Positions 15,994 through 24,431 are shown, numbered from the stretch's first letter. The stretch is DNA of 64,000 nt from Bog-473 sp963809825 (GCA_963809825.1 CAWELJ010000004.1:682001-746000); one strand, 5' to 3'. Notes: generated from the letters alone by a model not told the origin. Numbers and translations are program-made.

Positions 15994-17106
15994 GTGGAGA
16001 CCGAAGCCGCTGTTCTGTGGGATGGCGAGGACCGTTGGAGCGTCGAGCCGATCGAGCTCGACCCGCCCAAGGAAGGTGAGGTCCTGATCCGTCTGGCCGC
16101 GTCGGGCATGTGCCATTCCGACGAGCACCTCCTGACAGGCGACATGCCGGTCCCGCGCCCGATCATCGGTGGCCACGAGGGCGCCGGCGTGGTCGAGGAG
16201 GTCGGCCCCGGGGTCAACGGTCTGGCGCCGGGCGACCACGTGGTGCTGGGTTTCGTCCCGGCCTGCGGCAAGTGCCCCCCCTGCGCCACCGGGCACTCGA
16301 ACCTCTGTGACGTTGGCGGCATCCTCATGTCGGGCCGGCAGCTCGACGGCACCGTGCGCCACCACGCCCGCGGGCAGGACGTCGCCACCATGGTCTGCCT
16401 CGGTACCTTCGCTCCCTACACGGTCGTCAACCAGGCCTCGTGCGTGAAGATCCTCGAGGACATCCCTCTCGACAAGGCCTGTCTCGTCGGCTGCGGCGTC
16501 ACCACCGGGTGGGGATCCTCGGTCTACGCCGCCGACGTGCGACCGGGCGACAACGTGGCCGTGATCGGCATCGGGGGCATCGGGGCCTCGGCGGTGCAGG
16601 GCGCGCGCCTGGCCGGCGCCGAGATGATCTTCGCCGTGGACCCGGTCGAGTTGAAGCGGTCACTGGCCCCGTCGTTCGGAGCGACGCACGTGGCGCCGTC
16701 GGTGGAGGAGGCCTTCGCGCTCATTGAGCAGGAGACCTGGGGGCACATGTGCGACAAGGTAATCTGCGCCATGGGCGTCGGATCGGGAGCGATGATGGAC
16801 TCCATCCTGGGTCTCGCGGCCAAGCGCGGCAGGGTGGTCGTCACCAACATCCACCCCTACAACGAGACGGCGGTCACGATGAACCTCATGATGCTGACCA
16901 TCTACGAGAAGCAGGTCGTGGGCAGCATCTTCGGCTCGGCCAACATCCACTCCGACATCCCCAAGCTGCTCAAGCTGTACCGCAACGGGCAGCTCGATCT
17001 CGACTCCATGATCACCAGCACCTACAAGCTCGGTGACATCAACCAGGGCTACCAGGACATGCGGGACGGCAAGAACATCCGCGGCGTCCTGATCTACGAC
17101 AGCTGA
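15994..17106 (+). CDS. Zinc-dependent NDMA-type alcohol dehydrogenase
   Basis: 370 residues, medium-chain dehydrogenase. Catalytic zinc ligands are Cys40 and His61-Glu62; the structural zinc is held by Cys91, Cys94, Cys97 and Cys105. The Rossmann motif is GIGGIGASAVQGARLAGA. The WSVEPIELDPP opening and SDEHLLTGD match the actinobacterial N,N-dimethyl-4-nitrosoaniline-dependent family, in which NAD(H) is tightly bound and an external electron carrier is used; membership is by resemblance. The GTG at 15994 follows GGGAGG at 7 nt and fits the family N-terminus. Confidence 0.88.
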   Translation: METEAAVLWDGEDRWSVEPIELDPPKEGEVLIRLAASGMCHSDEHLLTGDMPVPRPIIGGHEGAGVVEEVGPGVNGLAPGDHVVLGFVPACGKCPPCATGHSNLCDVGGILMSGRQLDGTVRHHARGQDVATMVCLGTFAPYTVVNQASCVKILEDIPLDKACLVGCGVTTGWGSSVYAADVRPGDNVAVIGIGGIGASAVQGARLAGAEMIFAVDPVELKRSLAPSFGATHVAPSVEEAFALIEQETWGHMCDKVICAMGVGSGAMMDSILGLAAKRGRVVVTNIHPYNETAVTMNLMMLTIYEKQVVGSIFGSANIHSDIPKLLKLYRNGQLDLDSMITSTYKLGDINQGYQDMRDGKNIRGVLIYDS

Positions 17107-17115
17107 GGACCCACC

Positions 17116-17649
17116 TCAGGCCGCGGCACGCGGAGCCGTCGCCCAGATGTCGTTGCAGCGCTCGCAGACGTCCTCGGGCACGACGCCGGCGCGCATGAGC
17201 ACGGCGAACACCTTGCAGCCGAGGCACAGGCCGAAGGCGGACTCCAGAAAGGCGGCACTCGCCAGCAGCGCCAGCACGACCTCGGCCGCGGTCCAGTAGC
17301 CCAGGCCCGTCAGGACCAGGGCGATCACGGAGAAGGCCACGCCGATGCCCTGGGCGAAGCGCTTGGGCGGCCCGGGCACGGGCCGTTCGGGGACCCCGAG
17401 CCGCGGCGTGACCACACGGGTGACGACCTGCCCGAGCGGGCTCAGCGTCGGGCCGGTGAGCACGCGGGCCACGAAGCCGTAGGCGATCACCACGGTGGCC
17501 CACTCGAGGCCGAAGACGATGGTCACGACGCACATGACCAGCACGCCCCCCGCCACCAGACGGGCCGAGACCTCGTTCACCGGGTTGGGAAAGGTGAACA
17601 GCGCCCGCAGCCCGCCCCCGGTGTCCAGAGTCGTGACCTCGCTGCCCAT
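17116..17649 (-). CDS. DUF4395 membrane protein
   Basis: 177 residues with about four hydrophobic segments (roughly residues 30-65 and 105-145) and a C-terminal cysteine pair in LCLGCKVF plus CERC. This is the DUF4395 family, often found next to thioredoxin-like or sulfurtransferase genes; the role is unknown. The start ATG has GAGGAG upstream. A -10-like TAAAAT (17686-17691) lies within an IscR/Rrf2-type palindrome at 17674-17700, suggesting control by Fe-S or redox state. Confidence 0.75.
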   Translation of the reverse strand: MGSEVTTLDTGGGLRALFTFPNPVNEVSARLVAGGVLVMCVVTIVFGLEWATVVIAYGFVARVLTGPTLSPLGQVVTRVVTPRLGVPERPVPGPPKRFAQGIGVAFSVIALVLTGLGYWTAAEVVLALLASAAFLESAFGLCLGCKVFAVLMRAGVVPEDVCERCNDIWATAPRAAA

Positions 17650-17673
17650 GACCTGCTCCTCGTGCCCAATCGG

Positions 17674-17700
17674 ATAACCCTGACCATTTTAGTCGGGTTT
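17674..17700 (-). promoter_or_regulatory. IscR/Rrf2-type operator overlapping the DUF4395 promoter
   Basis: The plus strand contains CCTGAC-N7-GTCGGG (17679-17697) within an ATA...GACCATTTTAGTCGGGT context. This closely follows the E. coli IscR type-1 box (GACT-rich half, AT-rich middle, AGTC half). The minus-strand -10-like TAAAAT sits in the AT-rich centre, so a bound repressor would block the promoter. No IscR/SufR gene is in the window. The match is seen; the regulator is inferred. Confidence 0.6.
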
Positions 17701-17760
17701 CGTGGGGACGTGCCGGGGCGCGGGCTCGCCGGCTCCATCTGACCCCGGTCCGGCCGGGCC

Positions 17761-19281
17761 TCAGCCGGCGGCCGGCGGCACCGGCTGGGGCGGCGGCGCT
17801 CCGACGTAGCGGGCCGCGGGGCGGATCAGGCGGTTGTGCAAGGCCTGCTCCATCACGTGGGTGCTCCACCCGATCGTCCTTCCGGCCGCGAAGGTCGGGG
17901 TGAACATCTCACGCGGGATGCCGCACGTGTGCATCACCACGCCGGCGTAGAACTCGACGTTGGTGTACAGGTGGCGCCCCGGCTTCAACTCGGCCAGCAC
18001 GTCGACGGTCGTGCGCTCGACGGACTGGGAGAACTCCACCAGCGGGCCCCCCAGCCGCTCGGTGACCGAGCGCAGCAGCACCGAACGCGGGTCGTCCGTC
18101 TTGTAGACGCGGTGGCCGAAGCCCATGATGCGCTCGCCGCCCTCGACGGCCCGGCGGATGTGGGCCTCGGCCCGGTCGGGCGTGCCGATGGCGTCGAGCA
18201 TGTCGAGCGCCCGGCTGGGGGCCCCGCCGTGCAGCGGGCCCGACAGCGCCCCGATGGCGGCCACGATCGCCGCTGCGAGGTCCGCACCCGTCGACGTCAC
18301 CACGCGCGCCGTGAACGTCGATGCGTTGAACCCGTGATCGATGGTGAGGATCATGTACTGCTCGATCGCCCGGGCGTGGACCGGGTCCGGCACCTCCCCG
18401 GTCAACATGTTGAGGTAATTGGCGGCGAAGCCGAGGTCGTCCCTCGGTTCGACGGGGTCGTCGCCGTTGCGGAGCCGGTGGGCGGCGGCGAGGATCGTAG
18501 GCACGACCGCACAGAGGCCGAGCGCCTGGTCGTACAGCTCGTCGGCGCCGATGTCGTGCGTCGGGCGCCAGCCGAGCTCGGCCCCGAGCACGGACACGGC
18601 GGTGCGCAGGACGTCCAGCGGTGCCCCGAGCGGGGCCAGCGCGGGCAGCAGCGCGCGCATGCCGGCCGGCAGGGCCCGCCGCCGGACCTCGTCGCCGAAG
18701 GCGGCCGCGGCCGCCGCGTCGGGCAGCTCGCCGCGGAAGAGGAGGTGCCAGACGTCCTCGAGCGAGCGGGCCTCGGCCAGGTCGACGGCGGAGTACTGCC
18801 GGTAGTGGAAGAAGCCTTCCTGGCCTCGGACGTCGCCGACGGTCGTCTCGGCCACGACGACACCCTCGAGCCCGGCCGGGACGTCCCCGCTCGTCTCGGT
18901 GGCGGGCCGGATGCGGGCGACCCCCATCAGGTCGCGCAGCGACACGACGCCCACGCAGCGGTCGCCCTCGACCACCGGCAGGTGGCGGTAGTGGTGCGAG
19001 GTGAGGCTGCCCCAGGCGGCGTCCGCCCGTTCGTCGGGACCGAGGACGTCGGGCCGCGACGTCATCCACAACCGCACCCGCTCGTCGCCGGGGTTTCCGG
19101 CTCCGGCGGCCGCCCGCAGCAGGTCCCGCTCGGTCAGGATCCCGACCACCTTGCCCTCGTCGGTCACGACGACCGAGCCGGTGTCGGCCTCCTGCATCAC
19201 CCGGGCCGCCGCCGCCAGGGTGTCGTCGGCGCCGCACGTCACGGCGGGCGAGGTCATCAGGTCGCGCACGATGGTTTCCAT
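17761..19281 (-). CDS. Citrate synthase with N-terminal CBS-domain pair
   Basis: 506 residues. Residues 1-125 contain two CBS motifs (VVVTDEGKVVGILTERDLL and LPVVEGDRCVGVVSLRDLM), which usually bind adenine nucleotides. Residues 140-495 are citrate synthase. Active-site His316 (DHGFN), His351 (GPLHGG) and His390 (GFGHRVYK) are present. The residue matching the catalytic Asp is Glu443 in NVEFYAG. Citrate or 2-methylcitrate synthesis from an acyl-CoA and a 2-oxoacid is expected. The ATG at 19281 is chosen because the CBS domain begins there and a CATAGT hexamer lies 6 nt upstream. Divergent from a second citrate synthase. The nucleotide-sensing role is inferred. Confidence 0.9.
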   Translation of the reverse strand: METIVRDLMTSPAVTCGADDTLAAAARVMQEADTGSVVVTDEGKVVGILTERDLLRAAAGAGNPGDERVRLWMTSRPDVLGPDERADAAWGSLTSHHYRHLPVVEGDRCVGVVSLRDLMGVARIRPATETSGDVPAGLEGVVVAETTVGDVRGQEGFFHYRQYSAVDLAEARSLEDVWHLLFRGELPDAAAAAAFGDEVRRRALPAGMRALLPALAPLGAPLDVLRTAVSVLGAELGWRPTHDIGADELYDQALGLCAVVPTILAAAHRLRNGDDPVEPRDDLGFAANYLNMLTGEVPDPVHARAIEQYMILTIDHGFNASTFTARVVTSTGADLAAAIVAAIGALSGPLHGGAPSRALDMLDAIGTPDRAEAHIRRAVEGGERIMGFGHRVYKTDDPRSVLLRSVTERLGGPLVEFSQSVERTTVDVLAELKPGRHLYTNVEFYAGVVMHTCGIPREMFTPTFAAGRTIGWSTHVMEQALHNRLIRPAARYVGAPPPQPVPPAAG

Positions 19282-19346
19282 ACGTCCACTATGCCGTCCC
19301 ACCGGGCGGATTGTAAACATTGATCAAGTCAATATAAAGTGCCCGT
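19282..19346. promoter_or_regulatory. Divergent promoter between the two citrate synthase genes
   Basis: A 65-bp AT-rich gap in GC-rich surroundings. It contains the inverted repeat ATTGA-N5-TCAAT (19319-19333). TAAAGT at 19335-19340 ends 6 nt before the GTG of the HTH-citrate synthase gene, and minus-strand CATAGT (19288-19293) ends 6 nt before the ATG of the CBS-citrate synthase gene. Both transcripts may be leaderless. The repeat is a candidate site for the HTH domain of the adjacent fusion protein. Confidence 0.5.
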
Positions 19347-20498
19347 GTGGACCGGATGCTGACCACGGAAGAAGCCGCTCGGCGCCTCGGCGTCAAGGTG
19401 CCGACGCTGTACGCCTACGTCAGCCGCGGCCTCCTCGAGTCGTACCGCGACCCGAGCCGGCGGGGCAGCCGCTTCGACCTGGCCGCGATCGAGGCGATGG
19501 CGGCGCGCAGCCGGGGCGGGCGCCAGACGGCCACCCGGCTGGCCACCGTCACCACCGGCGTGACCCAGCTCGACCAGGAGCTCGGCCCGATCTACCGCGG
19601 CCGCACGGCCACCGGGCTGGCCGCCGCGGCCGGCTTCGAGGAGGTGGCCGAGCTTCTGTGGCAGACCGACGGTGCCGATGCGGACTGGTCGGAACCCGAC
19701 CTCGGCGCGTGCCTGCTCACGCACACGCTCGACCGCATGCGCTGGGCCCTCGTGCTGTGCGGGGCGACCGACCCGCTCCGCTCCGACCTGCGACCCGTGG
19801 CCGTGGCCCGCGCCGCCCGCCGCGCCACCGCGGCGCTGACCGCGTCCGTGGGCCCGCCGCCGGCCGCCGGTGAGGAGGGTGCCCCCATCGCGGCGCGGCT
19901 GGCGGCGCGCTTGACCCCGCCCGCGGCCGACGTCCCGGTGGCGGCGGTGAACGCCGCCCTCGTGCTCATGGCCGACCACGAGCTCGCCACCTCGACCATG
20001 GCGGTGCGCGTGGCGGCGTCGGTTCGCTCGGATCCCTACGACGCGCTGCTCGCCGGGCTGGCCACTCTGGCCGGGCCGCTGCACGGCGGGGCGAGCCAGC
20101 TGGCCTACGAGATGCTGGTGGTCGCCGAGCGCGACGGGGTGCCGCGGGCCCTCAACGACGTGCTGCGCGAGCAGGGTCGCCTCCCCGGGTTCGGGCACTC
20201 GGTCTACAAGAGCGGGGATCCCCGCTTCGTCGCGCTGCTCGCCCTCGCCGAGCCGCTGCTCAGCGACGAGCGCCGGGCCACCCTGCACGAGGTGATCGCG
20301 CTGGCGGCGGCGCACGACGTCCCGCTGGCGAACTGCGACCTGGCGCTCGCCGCACTGAGCTGGGGTACCGGCATGCCGCCCGACACCGGCCGCACGATCT
20401 TCGCCGTCGCCCGCGTGGCGGGGTGGACCGCCCACTACATGGAGGAGCTGACCGAGCGTCCGCTGCGTTTCCGGGCCCGCGCTGTCTACAGCGCGTGA
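19347..20498 (+). CDS. Citrate synthase family protein with N-terminal DNA-binding HTH domain
   Basis: 383 residues. Residues 4-45 (LTTEEAARRLGVKVPTLYAY...) form an excisionase/MerR-like HTH that normally binds DNA. Residues 70-375 are a short citrate synthase domain with His211 (ADHELATST), His246 (GPLHGG), His284 (GFGHSVYK) and Asp331 (NCDLALAAL), so the catalytic set looks complete. The start is the GTG at 19347 or an ATG at 19356. HTH-citrate synthase fusions are known but poorly characterised. Being divergent from the CBS-linked paralogue suggests the protein may sense substrate and regulate the shared promoter; that is inference. Confidence 0.85.
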   Translation: MDRMLTTEEAARRLGVKVPTLYAYVSRGLLESYRDPSRRGSRFDLAAIEAMAARSRGGRQTATRLATVTTGVTQLDQELGPIYRGRTATGLAAAAGFEEVAELLWQTDGADADWSEPDLGACLLTHTLDRMRWALVLCGATDPLRSDLRPVAVARAARRATAALTASVGPPPAAGEEGAPIAARLAARLTPPAADVPVAAVNAALVLMADHELATSTMAVRVAASVRSDPYDALLAGLATLAGPLHGGASQLAYEMLVVAERDGVPRALNDVLREQGRLPGFGHSVYKSGDPRFVALLALAEPLLSDERRATLHEVIALAAAHDVPLANCDLALAALSWGTGMPPDTGRTIFAVARVAGWTAHYMEELTERPLRFRARAVYSA

Positions 20499-20525
20499 GT
20501 CAGGCGGAGCCGGTGGGCCGGGCCT

Positions 20526-21545
20526 TCACCCGGGACCGACCACGACGGCGGACGGGTGGCCCCCGAGATGGATCGGGCGACCCACGGCGCCGGTGGCCAG
20601 GGTCACCGGGACGAGTGAGCCCGCCTGCTGGGTCACCCAGGCGGTCGCGCCGTCGGGGCTGAGCGCGATGCCCTGGGCGACGTCGGGCAGGGTGACGGGG
20701 GCACCGACGACCAACCCGAGCGTCGACACCGACACGACACCTGCGCCCCCGCAGACGTAGGCCGCGGTGCCCGAGGGCGCCACCGCGATGCCGGTGGGAT
20801 TGACCGGCAGCGCGACGGTTCCGCCCTCCCGGAGGGTCACCGGGTTCACGGCCGTCAGGGAGCGGTTGCCGAAGTTCCCCACCAGCACCTCGCCCGGTGC
20901 CACTGCGATCGCCTGCGGGCCCCGCCCGACGGGGATGGCGGCGCCGGCCTGCATGGTCGCGACGTCGATGGGCGTCACCTCGTTGCTCCCGAAGTCCGCC
21001 ACGAACGCGGTTGCGGCGCCCGACGGCGCGGTGTAGACGGCGACGGCGACCGGTTCGCTCCCGACCGGGATCGGTGTCCCCGCTCGCCATGTCCCAAGGT
21101 CCACCGGGGTGACGGAGTTCGAGTCGAGGTTGGCCACGAGCGCAACGCCCTTGCCGCGCGTTCCGCCCGGCGCCACCGCGACGGCGTCGGGCTCCACGCC
21201 CACGCCCGTCGAGCGCAGGACGGCGTGTGTGGCCGGGTCGACCTCGTGCAGCGTGTCGTCGCCCTGGGTCACGACGAGCAGCCCGGCGTTCCCGGCCGTG
21301 TAGGCCAGCGCCGAGGGCAGGCTGCCCACGGGGACCCGGGCTCCGGCACGGTGCGTGGACAGCCGCACCGGTGTGATGGCCGTGCCCGGCAGCGTCACGG
21401 AACCGCCCGCGGTGACCCACGCCACGGCGTGCACCGTCGTGGTGCCGCCCGAGCGGGTGCAACCGACGAGTGCGGGCACGGCGAGGGCGAGGGAGAGCAG
21501 CACCGCCCCGCGCCGCCTCACCGTGCGCGTCAGCCCCGCGCGCAC
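20526..21545 (-). CDS. YncE-like beta-propeller lipoprotein
   Basis: 339 residues. An Arg-rich N-terminus and hydrophobic segment end in the lipobox ALVGC (Cys29), so it should be lipidated and exported. The body consists of about seven 40-residue propeller blades with motifs such as PVAVAVYTAPSGAATAFVAD and NPTGIAVAPSGTAAYV, typical of YncE/40-residue YVTN repeats. The likely role is binding or scaffolding at the cell surface. The start is a GTG at 21545, overlapping the 3' end of the upstream aminotransferase gene by 16 bp, so the pair is probably an operon. Confidence 0.8.
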   Translation of the reverse strand: MRAGLTRTVRRRGAVLLSLALAVPALVGCTRSGGTTTVHAVAWVTAGGSVTLPGTAITPVRLSTHRAGARVPVGSLPSALAYTAGNAGLLVVTQGDDTLHEVDPATHAVLRSTGVGVEPDAVAVAPGGTRGKGVALVANLDSNSVTPVDLGTWRAGTPIPVGSEPVAVAVYTAPSGAATAFVADFGSNEVTPIDVATMQAGAAIPVGRGPQAIAVAPGEVLVGNFGNRSLTAVNPVTLREGGTVALPVNPTGIAVAPSGTAAYVCGGAGVVSVSTLGLVVGAPVTLPDVAQGIALSPDGATAWVTQQAGSLVPVTLATGAVGRPIHLGGHPSAVVVGPG

Positions 21546-22933
21546 GCCGCCCCGGCGGGCCGGTCCGCCGCGCTCCAGCCCGCAGCGTCACCCTCGGGCC
21601 AGAAGTCGCCGGTGACACGGTCCTGCACGTAGGTCACGGGTGCGGGCACCCCGGCCACCAGTGCGCGCAGCGCCCCGAGGAGGGCCTCGACGTCCTCGCC
21701 CGAGGTGCCGAGGCCGCAGCTCGCCCGCACGGCGCCGGGAATCGCACCCTTGTCGCCGCGGCGCACAGCCTCTCGGGCCCGCGTGACGCCCGCGCTGCCG
21801 ACACCGAGCAGCCGGATCAGGTACGGGTGCGCACAGAAGCAGCCGTGCCGCACGCCGATCCCGAACTCTGCGCTGAGCCGGGCCGCCACCAGCGCGTGGT
21901 GCATCCCCTCGACAGTGAAGGTCGCCACGGCCAGCCCGCCTTCGTCCTCGGAACCGGCCTGCGCTCGCGGCCCCAGCACGTGCACACCGCCGATGGCGCG
22001 CAGCCCGTCGTGCAGCTGAGTCGAGAGCGCAGCTTCGTGGGCGCCGATGGCGTCCCAGCCGATCCCTTCCAACTCGTCCATGGCCGTGCCGAAGGCGACC
22101 GCCCCGACGACGTTGGGCGAGCCCGCCTCCTCGCGCTCGGGGGGTTCGGTCCAGATGACCTCGTCGAGGTCGACCAGGTCGACGGCGCCCCCGCCGGCCA
22201 GGAAGGGATCGCCGGTCTCGAACGTGCGCCGCGGGCCGATGAGCGCGCCCGCGCCGAAGGGGGCGTAAAGCTTGTGGCCACTGAAAGCCACGAAGTCGGG
22301 TCCCGCCGGCAGCGGGCGGTGCGGTGCGAGTTGCGCGGCGTCGAGAAGGACAGGCACGCCCCGTTCGTGCGCCGCCGCGCAGATCTCCTGGACCGGTGGG
22401 AGCCACCCGGTCACGTTGGAGGCGCCCGTCATGGCCAGCAGGGCCGGCCGCCGCCCGCCGTCGAGCACCTTCACGACGTCGTCCGTGCCGAAGGTGCCGT
22501 CGGCGCCGCACTCCACCCAGCGCCGGGTCGCCACCCGGGCCCAGGGGAGCAGGTTGGCGTGGTGCTCCACCACGGTCGTCGCCACCACGTCGTCGGCGTC
22601 GAGCCGGAGCCGGTAGGCCAGGTGGTTGATGGCCTCGGTCGTGTTGCGCACGAGCACCACCACGTCGTCGCCGCCGGCGGGCCGGCGGGCGAAGCGGTGC
22701 ACGCTGTCGCGGGCGGACTCGTACTCGGCCGTCGCCCGACGGGACTTGTAGCCCGCACCGCGGTGCACGCTCGAGTACCAGGGCAGGAACTCGGCGACAC
22801 GGTCCGCCACCGCCTGGAGGGCCGGGGTCGAGGCGGCGCAGTCGAGGTCCCGGTAGGGCCGTTCCACGCCGTCGAGACACGGCACCGGCAGGTGGGCGCC
22901 GACGAGCGGCGCGGCTGCGGCCTCCGTTGTCAC
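21530..22933 (-). CDS. Class V aminotransferase, cysteine-desulfurase (SufS/CsdA)-like
   Basis: 467 residues, PLP fold type I. The PLP Lys is Lys221 in FSGHKLYAPFGAGA, Asp198 binds the pyridine nitrogen, and His124/125 in EHHANLLPW stacks on PLP. The loop RHGCFCAHPY near residue 366 holds cysteines in the place where SufS carries its persulfide Cys. Relatives include cysteine desulfurases and ergothioneine/other C-S lyases. No sufBCD genes adjoin it, so a role outside Fe-S assembly is possible. A palindrome lies immediately upstream of the ATG. Confidence 0.82.
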   Translation of the reverse strand: MTTEAAAAPLVGAHLPVPCLDGVERPYRDLDCAASTPALQAVADRVAEFLPWYSSVHRGAGYKSRRATAEYESARDSVHRFARRPAGGDDVVVLVRNTTEAINHLAYRLRLDADDVVATTVVEHHANLLPWARVATRRWVECGADGTFGTDDVVKVLDGGRRPALLAMTGASNVTGWLPPVQEICAAAHERGVPVLLDAAQLAPHRPLPAGPDFVAFSGHKLYAPFGAGALIGPRRTFETGDPFLAGGGAVDLVDLDEVIWTEPPEREEAGSPNVVGAVAFGTAMDELEGIGWDAIGAHEAALSTQLHDGLRAIGGVHVLGPRAQAGSEDEGGLAVATFTVEGMHHALVAARLSAEFGIGVRHGCFCAHPYLIRLLGVGSAGVTRAREAVRRGDKGAIPGAVRASCGLGTSGEDVEALLGALRALVAGVPAPVTYVQDRVTGDFWPEGDAAGWSAADRPAGAACARG

Positions 22934-22938
22934 GCCGT

Positions 22939-22954
22939 CACACTACGAAGTGTG
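22939..22954 (-). promoter_or_regulatory. Palindrome CACACTACGAAGTGTG before the SufS-like gene
   Basis: A perfect inverted repeat (CACACT-ACGA-AGTGTG) ending 6 bp upstream of the ATG at 22933. Its ACACT/AGTGT half-sites resemble the style of sites bound by Fe-S-sensing repressors of suf genes in actinobacteria, though the spacing differs. A binding role is inferred. Confidence 0.45.
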
Positions 22955-22989
22955 GGCGCGGTGCGGTACTTAGGCCGCCCGTGCTGCGG

Positions 22990-23454
22990 TCAGGGCCGGC
23001 CGGCCGGCAGGGTCGACGCGAACCACACGGTCTTGCCCGGACGGTCGCGTCGCATGTCGATGCCCCAGGTGTCGGCCAACGTCTCGACGATGTGCAGTCC
23101 GCGGCCGCATGGCGCATCCACCGCTGGCTCCAGCGGGGTCGGGCGGCCGCCGGCGGCATCGGTGACCTCGACGACGACCTGGCGCGTCTCGCCGACGACG
23201 TGCACCGTCACCTCGAATTCGGTGGCCGCATGGCGCACGGCGTTGGTGGCCAGCTCCGAGAGCATCAGCACCAGTGCGGCCGCGTCGTCGGCGCGCCCCT
23301 CGGGCAGCCGCCCGAGCAGGAAGCGGCGGGCCTCGCCGACGGATGACGCGGTGGCCGGAAACCGGCGGGAGGCCCCCGCCGACCCCCCTCCCGCGCTCCC
23401 GGCGGGGCGCCGTGCGGTCCTGGGCTGGCTCCCTCGGAGCGTGGTGCTCTGCAT
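22990..23454 (-). CDS. RsbW/anti-sigma-type histidine-kinase-like ATPase
   Basis: 154 residues from the ATG at 23454. The HATPase_c fold shows an N-box SELATNAVRHA and a G-box GRGLHIVETLADTWG; there is no His-phosphotransfer domain or membrane segment. Small proteins of this kind are anti-sigma factor/serine kinases or their relatives in partner-switching systems. No sigma or anti-anti-sigma gene is adjacent, so the partner is unknown. Confidence 0.8.
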   Translation of the reverse strand: MQSTTLRGSQPRTARRPAGSAGGGSAGASRRFPATASSVGEARRFLLGRLPEGRADDAAALVLMLSELATNAVRHAATEFEVTVHVVGETRQVVVEVTDAAGGRPTPLEPAVDAPCGRGLHIVETLADTWGIDMRRDRPGKTVWFASTLPAGRP

Positions 23455-23565
23455 ACCGGTTGCGGTAGATCTGCCCCCGGGACGCAACCCCTAAACCGGC
23501 TGGGGTCCGCGGCAACCGGCACGCAACCGCGCCCGTGCCTGGGCCGGGCGCTACCCTGCCCTCCC

Positions 23566-23754
23566 GTGGAAGAGCGTTACGAAGCCGAGCTCACCCGGTC
23601 CGCCGCCGTCCTCGACGGCGTGGACAGGGCGCTGGAGCGCCTGAGCGACGCGACGTACGGATCATGTGAGGCCTGCGGCGCCCCCATCATGGGCACCGAC
23701 CTCGAGGCGGACCCCACCCGCCGCATGTGCGAGCAGCACCTGGCCCTCGGGTAG
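23566..23754 (+). CDS. Small DksA/TraR-type zinc-finger protein
   Basis: 62 residues: an N-terminal helix (ERYEAELTRSAAVLDGVDRA) and a C-terminal finger with CEAC and CEQH pairs in the DksA/TraR layout (YGSCEACGAPI...RMCEQH). It lacks the coiled-coil of full DksA, so it cannot be assumed to act in the RNA polymerase channel. A TACCCT hexamer 8 nt before the GTG at 23566 suggests leaderless transcription. Confidence 0.8.
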   Translation: MEERYEAELTRSAAVLDGVDRALERLSDATYGSCEACGAPIMGTDLEADPTRRMCEQHLALG

Positions 23755-23779
23755 GGCAGGCGCTGGGGCGGGCCGGCGG

Positions 23780-24394
23780 TCAGCCGCCGACCTTGAGCCC
23801 CTTGGCCGAGTCGAGGCGGGCCGCCACGTCGGACCAGTTGACGACGTTCCACAAGGCGGCGAAGAAGTCGGCCTTCACGTTCTTGTACTGCAGGTAGAAG
23901 GCGTGCTCCCAGGCGTCGAAGACGAGCAACGGGATGGAGCCGTTGCCGACGTTGCCCTGGTGGTCGTAGACCTGCTCGACGATGAGCCGCCCGGCGAGGG
24001 GCTCGTAGGCCAGCACACCCCAGCCAGAGCCCTGGATGGTGGAGGTGGCCTGGGTGAAGTGCGCCCTGAACTTGTCGAAGGAGCCGAAGTTCCCGTCGAT
24101 GGCCGAGGCCAGGGCGCCGTCGGGCTTGTCACCGCCGTCTGGGCTCTGGTTCTTCCAGAAGATGGAGTGCAGGACGTGGCCCGAGATGTGGAAGGCGAGC
24201 GTCTTCTCGAGCCCCACGATGGCACCGAAGTCGTCCTTGTCGCGGGCGGCGGCCAGCTTCTCGAGCGTCTGGTTGGCGCCGGTGACGTAGGCGGCGTGGT
24301 GCTTGTCGTGGTGGAGCTCCATGATCTGGGCCGACACGTGGGGCTCCAGCGCGGCGTAGTCGTAGGGCAGATCGGGAAGGCTGTACTCGGCCAT
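23780..24394 (-). CDS. sodA: Fe/Mn superoxide dismutase
   Basis: 204 residues, the usual length. Metal ligands are His28, His76, Asp160 and His164 (DAWEHAFYLQY), with conserved Trp/Gly around QGSGWGVL. It converts superoxide to peroxide and oxygen. No signal peptide, so cytoplasmic. The ATG at 24394 has GAGGAG upstream; the long in-frame extension upstream is not conserved. Whether the metal is Fe or Mn cannot be decided from these motifs. Confidence 0.93.
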   Translation of the reverse strand: MAEYSLPDLPYDYAALEPHVSAQIMELHHDKHHAAYVTGANQTLEKLAAARDKDDFGAIVGLEKTLAFHISGHVLHSIFWKNQSPDGGDKPDGALASAIDGNFGSFDKFRAHFTQATSTIQGSGWGVLAYEPLAGRLIVEQVYDHQGNVGNGSIPLLVFDAWEHAFYLQYKNVKADFFAALWNVVNWSDVAARLDSAKGLKVGG

Positions 24395-24431
24395 GGGCGG
24401 TCTCCTCATCGTGGTCGTCGTGGTGTGCTGG

